DNA of 64,000 nucleotides from Shewanella glacialipiscicola (GCF_023283485.1 NZ_JAKILU010000009.1:62001-126000), one strand, 5' to 3'. Positions 29,026-39,412 are shown, numbered from the stretch's first letter. Notes: generated by a model not told the origin, from the sequence alone. Made by a program: numbers and translations.

Positions 29026-29040
29026 TTTAACAAATGATTA

Positions 29041-29067
29041 AAAAAGCGCTCATTTGAGCGCTTTTTT
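29041..29067 (+). terminator. Terminator after lpd
   Basis: Stem AAAAAGCGCTCA (29041-29052) with TGAGCGCTTTTT (29055-29066) and a trailing T. Confidence 0.85.
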
Positions 29068-29165
29068 ATTGCTTCGGTAAAAAATGTAGCTGTTATGTAA
29101 ACAAGCGGGTGAATTGAGACTTTTGAACTGCTACAGTGAGACTCTGGTATGAAGTAAGTAGTCAC

Positions 29166-32100
29166 ATGCAAACAAAAATAATTAAAATAATTCTGACATG
29201 TTTCATCCTATTTTTGACTGGTCTAAACGCAGTTTGGGCGGGTAGTTTTGTGCAGCGTGTTTTTACCGACAAAGATGGTTTAGCCGCAACCAGTATTCGT
29301 GGGTTAACCTTAGATGATCATGGTTTTGTGTGGGCGGCGACTGAGCAAGGTTTATATCGGGTCAGTAATTCTAAGGTGCGACGAATTGACAAAGTGGGTA
29401 CAGAATCACGAATCGCCGATGATTTTGTGACTTCGGTTACCAATATCGACCGTGATCTTTTGTTAGTGAGTACCACTTCTGCGCTTTACCTGTACGACAT
29501 CGCTAAAAACAAATTTACCGCTTTTGGTTCAGCCCATTTATTTGCCGACTATACCGGTGGTGCACTGATCTCTGCGACCCGTAAAGACCTACACACTTGG
29601 TTGCTGCTAACGAATAGCGGCAGTATTTTCGAATTTACGCCGACAGCCCCTAAGCTCACCTTACTCACGCAATTAACGGTGAACCGCGATTTACCATGGC
29701 GTAAATTACAGGTTATGCCAAGTGGAAAAATACTCTTAGCGGGACAGTTGCAACTCGAACGACTTAACTCTGATGGCACATTGGATATCCAATATCCGTG
29801 GGACGAAGCGAAGGGGAATATTCTCGATATGAAGGTGGATTCGTCCCATCGAGTTTGGGTTGCAACGGGGCGAGGCGTTTATCAACTTGAGCCCGATAGC
29901 CAACAGATAACCGCAGTACCTGAATTACCGGATTGGAGTGACCTGATTACTGAAGACGCTAAAGGCCAACTGTGGTTTGCCACTCGAGTTGGTTTAGTCA
30001 AATGGTCACCCGCAACACGTAAAGTTGATAATTATCAGCAGGAATTGAAAACGCAGGCCAATATGGAAATACTTAAGGCCATATTATTTGATGATGCGGG
30101 TTTAATGTGGGTGGGAGGTTCTGGTGATGGTTTAGCCTTACTTGCCTCACAGCCGGATTTTATTCTTGATAGTTATACCGCTGCCGAACCATATAAACTC
30201 AGCGATACTATGACTTGGTCAGTTTATAAGGACGATGCTGGTATTTGGCTGGGTTCTTCACATTTAGCGTTTATTGGTAAAGACAATGAAACGGCCATCG
30301 ATATTCCCATTGATGGCCTAGAATCCCATGAATATATCTACAACATCGCCCGTTTCAATGATGATCTCTTGTTGCTATCCACTACCGAAGGACTCTTCGT
30401 TATTGACGAGTTAACCCTTAAAGGCACTCGTTTTTCGGATTGGGCTAAGGGCGATGATTTATTTAAAAATAAAGTTATTTTTAAAACTTATCTTGACCCA
30501 TTACTCAAAGGGCGTGTTTGGATAACAACGGCCGCAGGGCTATATTTTTGGGAGCCTGGTCTTACAGTGCCACAGCCCTTTAATATTGATAAAGCCACAC
30601 CAACGGATGAGCCGCTAAGGCCGACTATTCGCACTATTTATCGTGCCTCAGACGGTAAATTATGGCTGGGCGGTAAAAAGGTGTTTGGCTACATTGATGA
30701 GCAAGGTGAGTTCCATAATCAGCGTAGCTTGTTTAGTTCTTTTGCATCATCACCCACGGTCACCCATATTGAAGAAATGTCGTCAGGGGCTGTATGGTTT
30801 GGTACCTACGAGAGAGGACTATTTGAATATCAACAAGGTGAGCCATTACGTAATCTAACTGCTGAGTGGCAGGTCAGTTGCAGTGCGGTATTTTTTATTC
30901 AAAAAATTATCAATGCCGATCTCATTGGCTGTGCAGACTCACTGATCCAACACGACACAAAAACAGGAAAAGTAAGTGTATTTAATCAACTCGATGGTTT
31001 TATTTCCGACGAGATGAATGAGGGAGCCTATTTTTACTCACCTGAAACGGGTTTTTATTTAGGTACCCCAGAAGGGGTTATGCGACTGAATATCGATAAG
31101 TTAACCAATCGGGCCAACAATAATCGTGTGATGCTTGAATCGGTTTCGGTATATTACGATAACGCCACCGAAGTATCGTTACTGCCTCAACCTATGATGA
31201 TCATCAAGCCCGATGCCAATATGGTGAGCTTACAAATAACCAATCTTGATTACCTTGATGACGCGCCAATTCAGTTTAAATATCGACTCCGTTATCAAGG
31301 TGAAGAGGCCAAGTATGTCTTGTTACAAGGTGAATCTCAGATAAACCTTGCAGGACTCGCTGCGGGCGATTACGTACTGGATATATTGAGCCAAGTCAAT
31401 GGGATTTGGTCAAGTAAGCCGTTTTTATACCCATTTTATGTTGGGCAACACTGGTGGTTAACACAGGGTTTTAAAGGCGTGTTGTTATTGTTTTTTTCGG
31501 CGGCACTATTAAGCGTTGCTTGGTATCGACAACGACAAACGCGCGTGTTTATGCAAATGAACCAAGCGCTGATAGAGAGTGATGATAGATTAAGGCAATC
31601 ACTACGTGGTAGCGATTCTGATCTTTGGGAATGGCATAAAGAGACGCAATCATTCCACCTTGATAATCGCAGTGCAGTGTTTGGCGATCATGCGACTGAA
31701 ATTATTCTTTCACGGGATGAATTACCTGTGCATCCGCAAGATAAAGATAAGATTTTTGCCGAGTGGGACAGCATGCTTGCCGGTGAGATTGACCGTTTTG
31801 ATACGGAATATCGCTATTGCCGTCGAGATGGTAACTGGGGATGGCTAAGGGTAAAAGGGCGTCCTATTGCTCGTAACAAACATACCAATGAGATTGAGCG
31901 AGTGGCAGGGATTTACAGTGATATTACCGTGCAGCGCCAGCTCGAAGATGACGTTAAGCTGCTTGCCCAAGCTTTTGAAAATACGTCTGAAGGCGTATTG
32001 ATTTTAGATGCAGATGAAAAGATTAAAGTCGCTAACTCTGCTGCTCAGCAGATTATTGGGGTTACGCAAGACGCGTTAGTTGGACAATCTTTGTCAAATT

Positions 32101-33608
32101 TTTTGCAAGAAAGAGAAGATTTGTCAGCAGAAATAAACCTCTTGTTAGAGCAAGGTAGCTCTTGGACTGGAGAACGTGAACTGGTGAGTCGTAATGGCTT
32201 GTGTCCGGTATGGCTCAACGTTTCAGTCATGCAAAGCGCCAATGATAAAGTGAGTTACTACGTGGTGGTTTTTTCGGATATCACCGAACGTAAACGTACC
32301 GAAGCCGATTTACGTCGCCTAGCTAATTATGATGTCCTCACCGGCTTACCTAATCGGTCTTTATTTAGCGCGCGGCTAATGCAGTCAATACAAAATGCGC
32401 AACAAACCGGTGAAAAACTAGCTTTACTGTTTTTAGATTTGGATAGATTCAAGCATGTTAATGACTCCTACGGCCATAGTATGGGAGATGCTTTGTTAGT
32501 CGAAGCGGCTAACCGATTACAATCTTGCATTAGTAGTGAACACCTATTATGCCGTTTTGGTGGTGATGAGTTTGTGATTCTATTGCGAAATGCCGACAAT
32601 CTTGATGAGATTAATCATGTTGCAGAACGGCTATTAGCACAAATCGTCACACCCTTTAGTTTGTTTGGGCGCGAGTTTTATATTTCGACCAGTATTGGGA
32701 TCAGCATTTGGCCCGATGATGCGGTTCAACCTGAAGCATTTATTAAAAATGCCGACCTCGCTATGTATCATGCCAAAGAAGAGGGCCGCGGTAATTTCAA
32801 ATATTATTCGTCGGAACGCAATGCACAGGCTTTATATCATTTGCGCTTAGAGGCCGATTTACGCAAGGCAATAGAACGCGAGGAGTTTGAGCTTTATTAT
32901 CAGCCGCAAGTGGATATTTTACGTAACGACAAATTTGTCGGTATGGAAGCATTAATCCGCTGGCATCATCCGCAACAAGGATTGATTCGGCCTGATATTT
33001 TCATTGAGGTTGCCGAAGCCTGCGGACTGATTATTGAGATTGATCGCTGGGTGCTGCGCCAAGCCTGTATACAGGGGGCTATATGGGCTCAATCTTGTTC
33101 TGAGCCCTTTAAGTTATCGGTGAATATTTCAGCGGTGCATTTCCGTCAAGCGGATTTTATTGAAGGCGTACAACAAATTTTGCTAGAAACCGGTATGCCA
33201 GCTGCGTTTTTGGGATTAGAAATTACCGAAGGCGTACTGATGAAAGAACTGCAGATCGCTAAAAGTTACTTAAAAAAATTAAAATCTTTAGGTATTGAGG
33301 TTGCCATCGATGACTTTGGAACCGGTTATTCCTCATTAGCTTATTTACGCCATTTTGAGGTCAATACGCTCAAAATAGACCGTTCTTTCTTGATTGATAT
33401 TGCCACGAATACTGCAGACCAAGCGATTGTAAGCAGTATCATTGAGCTGGCACGTAACCTTAAGCTCAATGTGGTGGCCGAAGGGATTGAAACCGTTGAG
33501 CAGCTGGAGCAGGTTTTTAGCCGTGGTTGCTACATTATCCAAGGATATTATTTTGCTAAGCCTATGTGTAGAAAAGATTTTGAAGATTATTTACAGATAA
33601 AACACTAA
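29166..33608 (+). CDS. Beta-propeller sensor with PAS-PAS-GGDEF-EAL output
   Basis: A 1480-residue inner-membrane protein. Signal peptide 1-25; a large periplasmic region (about 30-680) of repeated two-component-regulator propeller blades (recurring GLxxDDxGxVWxAT-like strands) then a Y_Y_Y domain (about 680-760). One membrane helix follows near 769-787. The cytoplasmic part has two PAS domains (about 805-925 and 935-1050), a GGDEF domain with intact GGDEF at 1132-1136 and no RxxD inhibitory site five residues before it, and an EAL domain with EAL at 1261-1263 and DDFGTG. Both c-di-GMP activities look possible. No histidine kinase is present, although propeller/Y_Y_Y modules usually feed kinases. 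The start MQTKIIK is preferred to an upstream GTG (29136). Confidence 0.88.
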   Translation: MQTKIIKIILTCFILFLTGLNAVWAGSFVQRVFTDKDGLAATSIRGLTLDDHGFVWAATEQGLYRVSNSKVRRIDKVGTESRIADDFVTSVTNIDRDLLLVSTTSALYLYDIAKNKFTAFGSAHLFADYTGGALISATRKDLHTWLLLTNSGSIFEFTPTAPKLTLLTQLTVNRDLPWRKLQVMPSGKILLAGQLQLERLNSDGTLDIQYPWDEAKGNILDMKVDSSHRVWVATGRGVYQLEPDSQQITAVPELPDWSDLITEDAKGQLWFATRVGLVKWSPATRKVDNYQQELKTQANMEILKAILFDDAGLMWVGGSGDGLALLASQPDFILDSYTAAEPYKLSDTMTWSVYKDDAGIWLGSSHLAFIGKDNETAIDIPIDGLESHEYIYNIARFNDDLLLLSTTEGLFVIDELTLKGTRFSDWAKGDDLFKNKVIFKTYLDPLLKGRVWITTAAGLYFWEPGLTVPQPFNIDKATPTDEPLRPTIRTIYRASDGKLWLGGKKVFGYIDEQGEFHNQRSLFSSFASSPTVTHIEEMSSGAVWFGTYERGLFEYQQGEPLRNLTAEWQVSCSAVFFIQKIINADLIGCADSLIQHDTKTGKVSVFNQLDGFISDEMNEGAYFYSPETGFYLGTPEGVMRLNIDKLTNRANNNRVMLESVSVYYDNATEVSLLPQPMMIIKPDANMVSLQITNLDYLDDAPIQFKYRLRYQGEEAKYVLLQGESQINLAGLAAGDYVLDILSQVNGIWSSKPFLYPFYVGQHWWLTQGFKGVLLLFFSAALLSVAWYRQRQTRVFMQMNQALIESDDRLRQSLRGSDSDLWEWHKETQSFHLDNRSAVFGDHATEIILSRDELPVHPQDKDKIFAEWDSMLAGEIDRFDTEYRYCRRDGNWGWLRVKGRPIARNKHTNEIERVAGIYSDITVQRQLEDDVKLLAQAFENTSEGVLILDADEKIKVANSAAQQIIGVTQDALVGQSLSNFLQEREDLSAEINLLLEQGSSWTGERELVSRNGLCPVWLNVSVMQSANDKVSYYVVVFSDITERKRTEADLRRLANYDVLTGLPNRSLFSARLMQSIQNAQQTGEKLALLFLDLDRFKHVNDSYGHSMGDALLVEAANRLQSCISSEHLLCRFGGDEFVILLRNADNLDEINHVAERLLAQIVTPFSLFGREFYISTSIGISIWPDDAVQPEAFIKNADLAMYHAKEEGRGNFKYYSSERNAQALYHLRLEADLRKAIEREEFELYYQPQVDILRNDKFVGMEALIRWHHPQQGLIRPDIFIEVAEACGLIIEIDRWVLRQACIQGAIWAQSCSEPFKLSVNISAVHFRQADFIEGVQQILLETGMPAAFLGLEITEGVLMKELQIAKSYLKKLKSLGIEVAIDDFGTGYSSLAYLRHFEVNTLKIDRSFLIDIATNTADQAIVSSIIELARNLKLNVVAEGIETVEQLEQVFSRGCYIIQGYYFAKPMCRKDFEDYLQIKH

Positions 33609-33844
33609 ATATCCTCAGTAGAGTAAAACTTAACTCAAATTATAGTCGATGTGATGGGGCTGAATTGAAGGACTTAAGCTCTTCTGGGTGATCCAATGCT
33701 TACGCATAGTGAGGCGTTACCTAAACTCAACATGATATGATGTATTGTCTATTAGAGTCGGTCAGATAAAATATGTTTGCCGGTTAAATCGATAAGTTTG
33801 TTAATATCATTCAGATTTTTATCCTATAAAAAAGTAGCCTCATT
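33609..33844 (+). other. Intergenic region before the patatin gene
   Basis: 236 bases, AT-rich. TTGCCG near 33778 and GTTAAT 17 bases downstream are a weak promoter candidate. No gene or clear terminator seen. Confidence 0.3.
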
Positions 33845-36058
33845 ATGATGCGTCAATTATTCGCTTCTTGTCTTTTGTGTTTGTTGATCACGCCCTTAAT
33901 CGCTGCCGAACGACCTAAAATCGGGGTGGTTCTTAGCGGGGGTGGTGCCAAAGGTGCTGCCCATGTGGGCGTGCTTAAAGTGCTAGAAGAACATAATATT
34001 CCAGTCGATTATATTGCGGGCACCAGTATCGGCGCTTATGTCGCAGGCATGTATTCACTGGGGTACAGTGCCAGTGAAGTAGAAGAAATCATGATGGGTC
34101 TCGATTGGGACAGTGGCTATTCGGATACTATCCCTCGCAATATTTTGACTTATCGGGATAAGCAGTTACGCGATCGCTATAACATTCCACTGAACATTGG
34201 TTATAACGAAGGTGCGGTGAGAGCCCCAAGTGGGGTACTGCGTGGCCAGACCATGTCGCAACTCTTGCGTCAGTCTACCGATTTAGTGCAGCAATTTGGT
34301 AATTTTGATGATTTGGCGATTCCCTATCGTGCTGTAGCAACCGACTTAGAAACCAGCTTACCTGTAGTGTTAAGCCACGGTAGCATGGTGAATGCTATGC
34401 AAGCCTCTGCGACAGTACCAGGAGCGCTCCAACCTACCCTTATTGAGGGGCAGTTATTGGTTGATGGCGGAATTGCTAACAATATGCCCGTCGATGTCGT
34501 TAAGGCTATGGGGGCTGACATTATTATTGCGGTGGACATTGGTTCACCTTTAGTTAAACAAGATAAGTTAGATAGCACCATTGCTGTATTAGACCAGCTG
34601 TCAAACTTTTTGACCAACGCGAGTACGGCAAGGCAAAAGCAACTACTGACAGACAAAGATGTATTGATCAGGCCCGCTATTGATGCCTTAAGCACCACTG
34701 ATTTCACTATTATGCCCTTGGCATTAACCCTCGGAAAAGATGCCGCCAACGAGCAGCTGGGTAAATTGAGCGCGATGAGCGTGAGCCCTGAAGAATATAC
34801 CGCCTACGTCGAGGCAAAAAGGGCCAAAGGTAAAACCTTAATGGCTGATGTCAGCCATCCCATTAATGAGATTGTTTTTGATAACCAGTCTAAGGTGAGC
34901 TTGAACCTGTTAAAAGAAGCGTTGAATCTGAAAGAGGGGCAGTCAGTCACTAAAGATGATCTCAATGATGCATTAAAACGCATTTACTCCCTCAATAAAT
35001 TTGAACGAGTCGATGCTGAGTTTGCCGAAGGGGAGGATGGCCGCATACTGACGGTCACGACGAGGGCGAAGTCCTGGGGACCTAATTATTTCCAGCTAGG
35101 TTTTAATTGGGAGGATGATTTTAACTCAGAGTCTGCCATCAGTTTTGATATGGCTTACACCATGACTGATTTAACCTTTAATGGCGGCGAGTGGCGCAAC
35201 GAAGTTAAACTCGGTTTTGAAAAGTTATTCGCAACTGAATTCTATCAACCCTTAGACAGGGATCAGCAGTTTTACACGCGTGCTCGTTACCAATATGAAA
35301 ATAAAAACTGGGATCTCTACGATAATAATAGTCGTGTCTTAGTTTTAGATAAACAAACGCATAGTGTTGAGTCTGGGATCGGTTACAACTACACCCTTCA
35401 AGGGCGCATCGAGTTAGGCATTGTCGCAGAAAAAGGCGCTATCGTTAACGATGCTTGGCTAACCGAGGACTTAGATTTTAGCTCCTACGGCGCTTATTTT
35501 AAATTTGGTTACGATAGCCTAGATAGTATTAGCTTTCCGACATCGGGAAACCGGGTGACCTTAAACGTTTATGTGCGTAATGAAGATCTTGATTATCTTC
35601 TCGACGATGGCAAAAATGGCTACAGTGTGCAAATTGAAGCTGACTGGAAAGGCGCGTTAAGTGTGGGTAATCATGCCTTTGTGGGTAAAGCCTCATTCGC
35701 GACCATTAACGATGATTTCAGTACCTTGCATTTGGCTGAGCTCGGTGGTTTTTTAAATCTATCGGGTTACCATAAAGATTCTTTGATGGGTGCACATAAA
35801 GTATTTGGTGCTTTTGTATATCAATATGATTTGGGGCGTGATGTGCTTGGTATGACAGATTACCCTCTATATTTAGGTTGGAGTTTAGAGTCGGGTAATG
35901 TGTGGGATGTCCGCAGTGATGTGTCTCTCACTGATTTAATTTATGCCTCAAGTATTTATTTTGGTACCGACACCTCCATGGGACCTGCGGCTTTAGGCTT
36001 TGGTGTTTCCGATCTAGGTGATAAATCATTTTATTTATTTGTAGGTAAAAACTTCTAA
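33845..36058 (+). CDS. PlpD-like patatin phospholipase with POTRA and outer-membrane barrel (type Vd secretion)
   Basis: A 737-residue protein. The signal peptide (LFASCLLCLLITPLIAA) ends near residue 21. The patatin domain follows: oxyanion motif SGGGAKGAAH near 31, nucleophile Ser61 in GTSIG, and catalytic Asp207 in VDGG. A POTRA-like segment (about 335-400) and an Omp85-type beta-barrel (about 400-737) ending in Phe complete it. This is the order and size of P. aeruginosa PlpD (728), a lipase carried to the surface by its own barrel. It may be retained at the surface or released. Monocistronic, followed by a large palindromic terminator. Confidence 0.88.
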   Translation: MMRQLFASCLLCLLITPLIAAERPKIGVVLSGGGAKGAAHVGVLKVLEEHNIPVDYIAGTSIGAYVAGMYSLGYSASEVEEIMMGLDWDSGYSDTIPRNILTYRDKQLRDRYNIPLNIGYNEGAVRAPSGVLRGQTMSQLLRQSTDLVQQFGNFDDLAIPYRAVATDLETSLPVVLSHGSMVNAMQASATVPGALQPTLIEGQLLVDGGIANNMPVDVVKAMGADIIIAVDIGSPLVKQDKLDSTIAVLDQLSNFLTNASTARQKQLLTDKDVLIRPAIDALSTTDFTIMPLALTLGKDAANEQLGKLSAMSVSPEEYTAYVEAKRAKGKTLMADVSHPINEIVFDNQSKVSLNLLKEALNLKEGQSVTKDDLNDALKRIYSLNKFERVDAEFAEGEDGRILTVTTRAKSWGPNYFQLGFNWEDDFNSESAISFDMAYTMTDLTFNGGEWRNEVKLGFEKLFATEFYQPLDRDQQFYTRARYQYENKNWDLYDNNSRVLVLDKQTHSVESGIGYNYTLQGRIELGIVAEKGAIVNDAWLTEDLDFSSYGAYFKFGYDSLDSISFPTSGNRVTLNVYVRNEDLDYLLDDGKNGYSVQIEADWKGALSVGNHAFVGKASFATINDDFSTLHLAELGGFLNLSGYHKDSLMGAHKVFGAFVYQYDLGRDVLGMTDYPLYLGWSLESGNVWDVRSDVSLTDLIYASSIYFGTDTSMGPAALGFGVSDLGDKSFYLFVGKNF

Positions 36059-36086
36059 ATTTTGTTCAAACATTCACCGCGTATTA

Positions 36087-36120
36087 AAATTAAAGGCATC
36101 AATATTGATGCCTTTAATTT
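36087..36120. terminator. 17-bp perfect palindrome, terminator after the patatin gene
   Basis: Arms 36087-36103 and 36104-36120 are exact reverse complements (core AAAGGCATCAAT) with flanking A and T runs, so it can act on either strand. Confidence 0.75.
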
Positions 36121-36295
36121 TGGTTTATCCCAATCAACTTTTAAAGAGTCTGTTTAACTCAACTCAGTGAATGTAAGCTGATGTTGTTACAAAGAGTCAT
36201 AACCATTTACAAAATGTGACTACAGACAGTAGATGCAAAATGTTAAGGTTTTACTGGAAAAATAATAACACTCTCAATGGAAGCTGGGGAAAACA

Positions 36296-38338
36296 ATGAA
36301 AAAGATAAGCACACTAGCATTAGGCATTGCCTTGGGTTTAGGTTTAGCGGCTTGTAGTACTGAGCCTAAAACTGAAGTCGCCGCCGTATCTGGTATTGAA
36401 TTACAAAACTTTGATACCTCAGTTCGCCATCAAGACGATTTTTATTACAGCGTTAACGGTAAATGGCTTGCCAATACGCCTATTCCTGCTGATAAGTCGA
36501 ACTACGGCGCATTTTCAGTGTTGTACGATCAAAGCCAAGATGCTTTGAAAAAAATCATCGATGAAGCAGCGGCTAAAAAGAATCCAGCGGCAGGCTCTAA
36601 TGAGCAGAAAATCGGTGATTTTAATGCCAGCTTTATGAATACCGATTTACTCGAAACCTTAGGCGCCGCTCCTCTTGAACCATTGCTTGCCGATATTGCC
36701 TCGGTGAAAACACACCGCGATTTACCCGCGGTAATGGGAACATTGTTGACTCATGGTTCAGGTATTCCTTTTGGTTTTTACGTTAATAACGATGCCAAAA
36801 ACTCAACCCAATATGCGGTATATTTAAGCCAATCGGGGCTGACGCTGCCAGATCGCGATTACTACCTTAAAGATGACCCTAAGTTTGCCGCTAACCGCCA
36901 AGCAATGGCGAAATATGTCACCGACTTATTGACCGAAGCGGGTTATAAAAATGCCAAACGTGCGGCTAAAAGTGTCGCCGATATTGAAATGATGATTGCA
37001 AAAAGCCAGTGGAGCCGTGTGGAGTCTCGCGATGCCAATAAGGCTTATAACAAGTTAGATCGCGCTGAGCTGCAAAAGCTAACGGGTCAATTTGATATCA
37101 ATGCCTTTGCCGCAAGTGCAGGCTTAGACGATAAAGTAACAGACATAATTGTGCGTCAGCCTTCTTACTTTGAAAAGCTTGGTGCTAATTTTGACAGTTT
37201 TCCTGTTGCAGCTTGGCAGGATTATCTCACCTTCCATTTGGTCGATAGCTACGCAGAGCTGCTCAGTAAAAACTTTGTCGATTTGAACTTCGCCTTTAAG
37301 AGTAAAACTCTAATGGGGATTGAAGAGCAGCAACCGCGCTGGAAAAAAGCCGTGGATGGTGCCGACCAAGTGATTGGCGAGCTGGTGGGCGAAGAATATG
37401 TTAAACAATATTTTAAACCAGAAGCCAAAGCACGCATGGAAACCATGATCAAAAACTTGATCAAAGGTTTTGAAGTCAGCATTAATGAACTTGAGTGGAT
37501 GACGCCAGAAACGAAAATTGCCGCCCAAGAAAAACTGTCCAAATTTACCTATAAAATTGGCTATCCAGATAAATGGAAAGATTATTCAGGCTTAGACATC
37601 AAAGCCGACGAGTTAGTCGGTAACTATATGCGTTATGCCCAGTTTGAATATCAAGACATGATCAACAAGCTCGGTCAGCCAATCGATCGTACTGAATGGG
37701 GTATGACGCCGCAAACCGTGAATGCCTATTACAGTCCGGTGAAAAACGAAATTGTTTTCCCTGCGGCTATTTTGCAACCGCCATTCTTTAATATGGATGC
37801 CGATGATGCAGTCAACTATGGTGGCATTGGTGCGGTAATTGGTCATGAGATCAGCCATGGTTTTGACGACCAAGGTGCCAAATACGATGGTGATGGTAAC
37901 CTGCGTGATTGGTGGTCGGATAAAGACCGCGAAGAGTTCCAAAAGCGTGGTAAACAATTGTCGGCACAATATTCGGGTTACGAAGCGCTACCGGGTCAAT
38001 TTGTGAATGGAGATTTAACCCTTGGCGAAAACATTGGTGACTTAGGCGGTTTAACTGTGGCGGCACGTTCTTATCTAATGAGCCTCAACGGTAAACCCGC
38101 GCCCGTGCTCGATGGCTTAACGGGTGAGCAACGCTTCTTTGTGGGTTGGTCGCAGGTATGGCGTCGTAACTACCGTGATGAAGAGCTGAGCCGCCGTTTG
38201 CTCACCGATCCGCATTCACCGAGTCATTATCGTGCTATGGGCACACCACGTAACGTGGAAGCCTTCTATAAAGCCTTCGAGATGAAAGAGGGCGATCAAA
38301 TGTATTTAACGCCCAATGACCGAGTGAAAATTTGGTAA
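36296..38338 (+). CDS. M13 (neprilysin/PepO) family zinc metallopeptidase, lipoprotein
   Basis: A 680-residue peptidase anchored by lipid. The lipoprotein signal is LGLGLAAC, with Cys near residue 20. The zinc site is His517-Glu518-x-x-His521 in VIGHEISHGFDD, with the third ligand Glu578 in GENIGDLGGL and Asp582. The substrate-binding NAYY segment (VNAYYSPVKN) precedes it, and a C-terminal W matches M13 enzymes. It is expected to degrade peptides in the periplasm or at the outer membrane. Residue after the lipid Cys is Ser, which favours outer-membrane sorting. Own terminator; monocistronic. Confidence 0.92.
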   Translation: MKKISTLALGIALGLGLAACSTEPKTEVAAVSGIELQNFDTSVRHQDDFYYSVNGKWLANTPIPADKSNYGAFSVLYDQSQDALKKIIDEAAAKKNPAAGSNEQKIGDFNASFMNTDLLETLGAAPLEPLLADIASVKTHRDLPAVMGTLLTHGSGIPFGFYVNNDAKNSTQYAVYLSQSGLTLPDRDYYLKDDPKFAANRQAMAKYVTDLLTEAGYKNAKRAAKSVADIEMMIAKSQWSRVESRDANKAYNKLDRAELQKLTGQFDINAFAASAGLDDKVTDIIVRQPSYFEKLGANFDSFPVAAWQDYLTFHLVDSYAELLSKNFVDLNFAFKSKTLMGIEEQQPRWKKAVDGADQVIGELVGEEYVKQYFKPEAKARMETMIKNLIKGFEVSINELEWMTPETKIAAQEKLSKFTYKIGYPDKWKDYSGLDIKADELVGNYMRYAQFEYQDMINKLGQPIDRTEWGMTPQTVNAYYSPVKNEIVFPAAILQPPFFNMDADDAVNYGGIGAVIGHEISHGFDDQGAKYDGDGNLRDWWSDKDREEFQKRGKQLSAQYSGYEALPGQFVNGDLTLGENIGDLGGLTVAARSYLMSLNGKPAPVLDGLTGEQRFFVGWSQVWRRNYRDEELSRRLLTDPHSPSHYRAMGTPRNVEAFYKAFEMKEGDQMYLTPNDRVKIW

Positions 38339-38377
38339 CGCAAGCGATTAGCTAAACTTAAACTTAAATTTAAACGC

Positions 38378-38405
38378 AAAAGCCAGACAATGTCTGGCTT
38401 TTTTA
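38378..38405. terminator. Bidirectional terminator between the M13 peptidase and hxpB
   Basis: AAAAGCCAGACA (38378-38389) pairs with TGTCTGGCTTTT (38391-38402), with A and T runs on both sides, between convergent genes. Confidence 0.85.
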
Positions 38406-38415
38406 TGGCATGCCG

Positions 38416-39081
38416 TTACGCGTAATTTGCCAAAATGGCAGGTAAATCTAACAAGTTACGCGCTTGATGGTGAGCGATGACCCATTTTGCTTCACCTTGT
38501 TGCTCTGGCGCAGGAATCGCAACCGTTTGCATATTGGCTGCGCGGGCAGCGATTAAACCATTAAAAGAGTCTTCAATGGCTAAGCAATAGCGGGGATCGA
38601 CATTTAACGCCTTGGCACAGTTTAAATACACTTCAGGGTGCGGCTTACCATAGGTGAGATTTTCGGCAGATTGCACCGACATAAATTTATCGCTCAGTGC
38701 CAGTTTTGATAATACCGCTTCAATGAGCGGTGTGGATGAGGAGGTTGCTAAACCAATTTTTAGCCCCAGCGCTTGGCAGTGTGCCATCGTTTGGTGCACA
38801 CCGAGCATGGCTTCGCCGCTGCGTGAAATTTCCCGCGCTACTTTATCTACAATCGTTTGGCTGACCTTGGCGTTATCATAATGAGGCCAAGGCGCTCTGC
38901 GATACCAATAATCGACACATTGGTCGATACGCAAGCCAGTCGTTTGGTGAATTGCTTCTATCGTAATCGGGACGCCTAAGGCTGATAACACTTCCAACTC
39001 TATCTGTTGCCACAGGGGCTCAGAATCGATTAAAACGCCATCCATATCAAAAATAACCGCTTGAAGACTTAGGGATGTCAT
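38416..39081 (-). CDS. hxpB: HAD-family sugar-phosphate phosphatase, HxpB/YniC-like
   Basis: A 221-residue haloacid dehalogenase hydrolase (beta-phosphoglucomutase subfamily). The nucleophile and acid/base aspartates are in VIFDMDGVLIDSEPLW near residue 10. Motif II is ATSSST near 108, then the lysine in YGKPHPEVYL and motif IV IEDSFNGLIAA. It is closely like E. coli HxpB (hexitol phosphatase, 222 residues), including GLRID..VDYWY. The start MTSLSLQAV (39081) has GGAG upstream; an ATG at 39165 would add 28 non-conserved residues. Exact sugar phosphate not known. Confidence 0.82.
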   Translation of the reverse strand: MTSLSLQAVIFDMDGVLIDSEPLWQQIELEVLSALGVPITIEAIHQTTGLRIDQCVDYWYRRAPWPHYDNAKVSQTIVDKVAREISRSGEAMLGVHQTMAHCQALGLKIGLATSSSTPLIEAVLSKLALSDKFMSVQSAENLTYGKPHPEVYLNCAKALNVDPRYCLAIEDSFNGLIAARAANMQTVAIPAPEQQGEAKWVIAHHQARNLLDLPAILANYA

Positions 39082-39383
39082 GGGTACTCCGCTGCTGAGG
39101 TAATAGGAATGAATATCTTTTATTGAACCCGAGTGTAAGTTTTTGCTTAAGATCTTAAAAGCCAAGAGGCCGCAATATAAGAAAATTTACATATATTTGA
39201 GTGCGAATACAGAAAAACATCGGTTTGATTTTAAATTTAGCAAATATCGTTAAGCAGTTGTGAGATATGATTTTTTAGTTGTTTTCAAACTATTGTCTAA
39301 TTTCACTTGTTTTAATATTCGCGTAAGTTAACCATGGTCGGCGGATTTAGTCCTTATTTTGCCTTCTGCCGAGTGTGACCAGA
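39082..39383. other. Gene-free AT-rich stretch between hxpB and the acnB promoter
   Basis: Divergent promoter region for hxpB and acnB. No gene, terminator or strong operator recognised. Confidence 0.4.
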
Positions 39384-39412
39384 TTCATACTTTTGCAAAG
39401 CTGTAGTATACT
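39384..39412 (+). promoter_or_regulatory. Candidate acnB promoter
   Basis: TTCATA (39384-39389) and TATACT (39407-39412) are separated by 17 bases; the predicted start near 39419 leaves a leader of about 92 nt. Confidence 0.4.
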
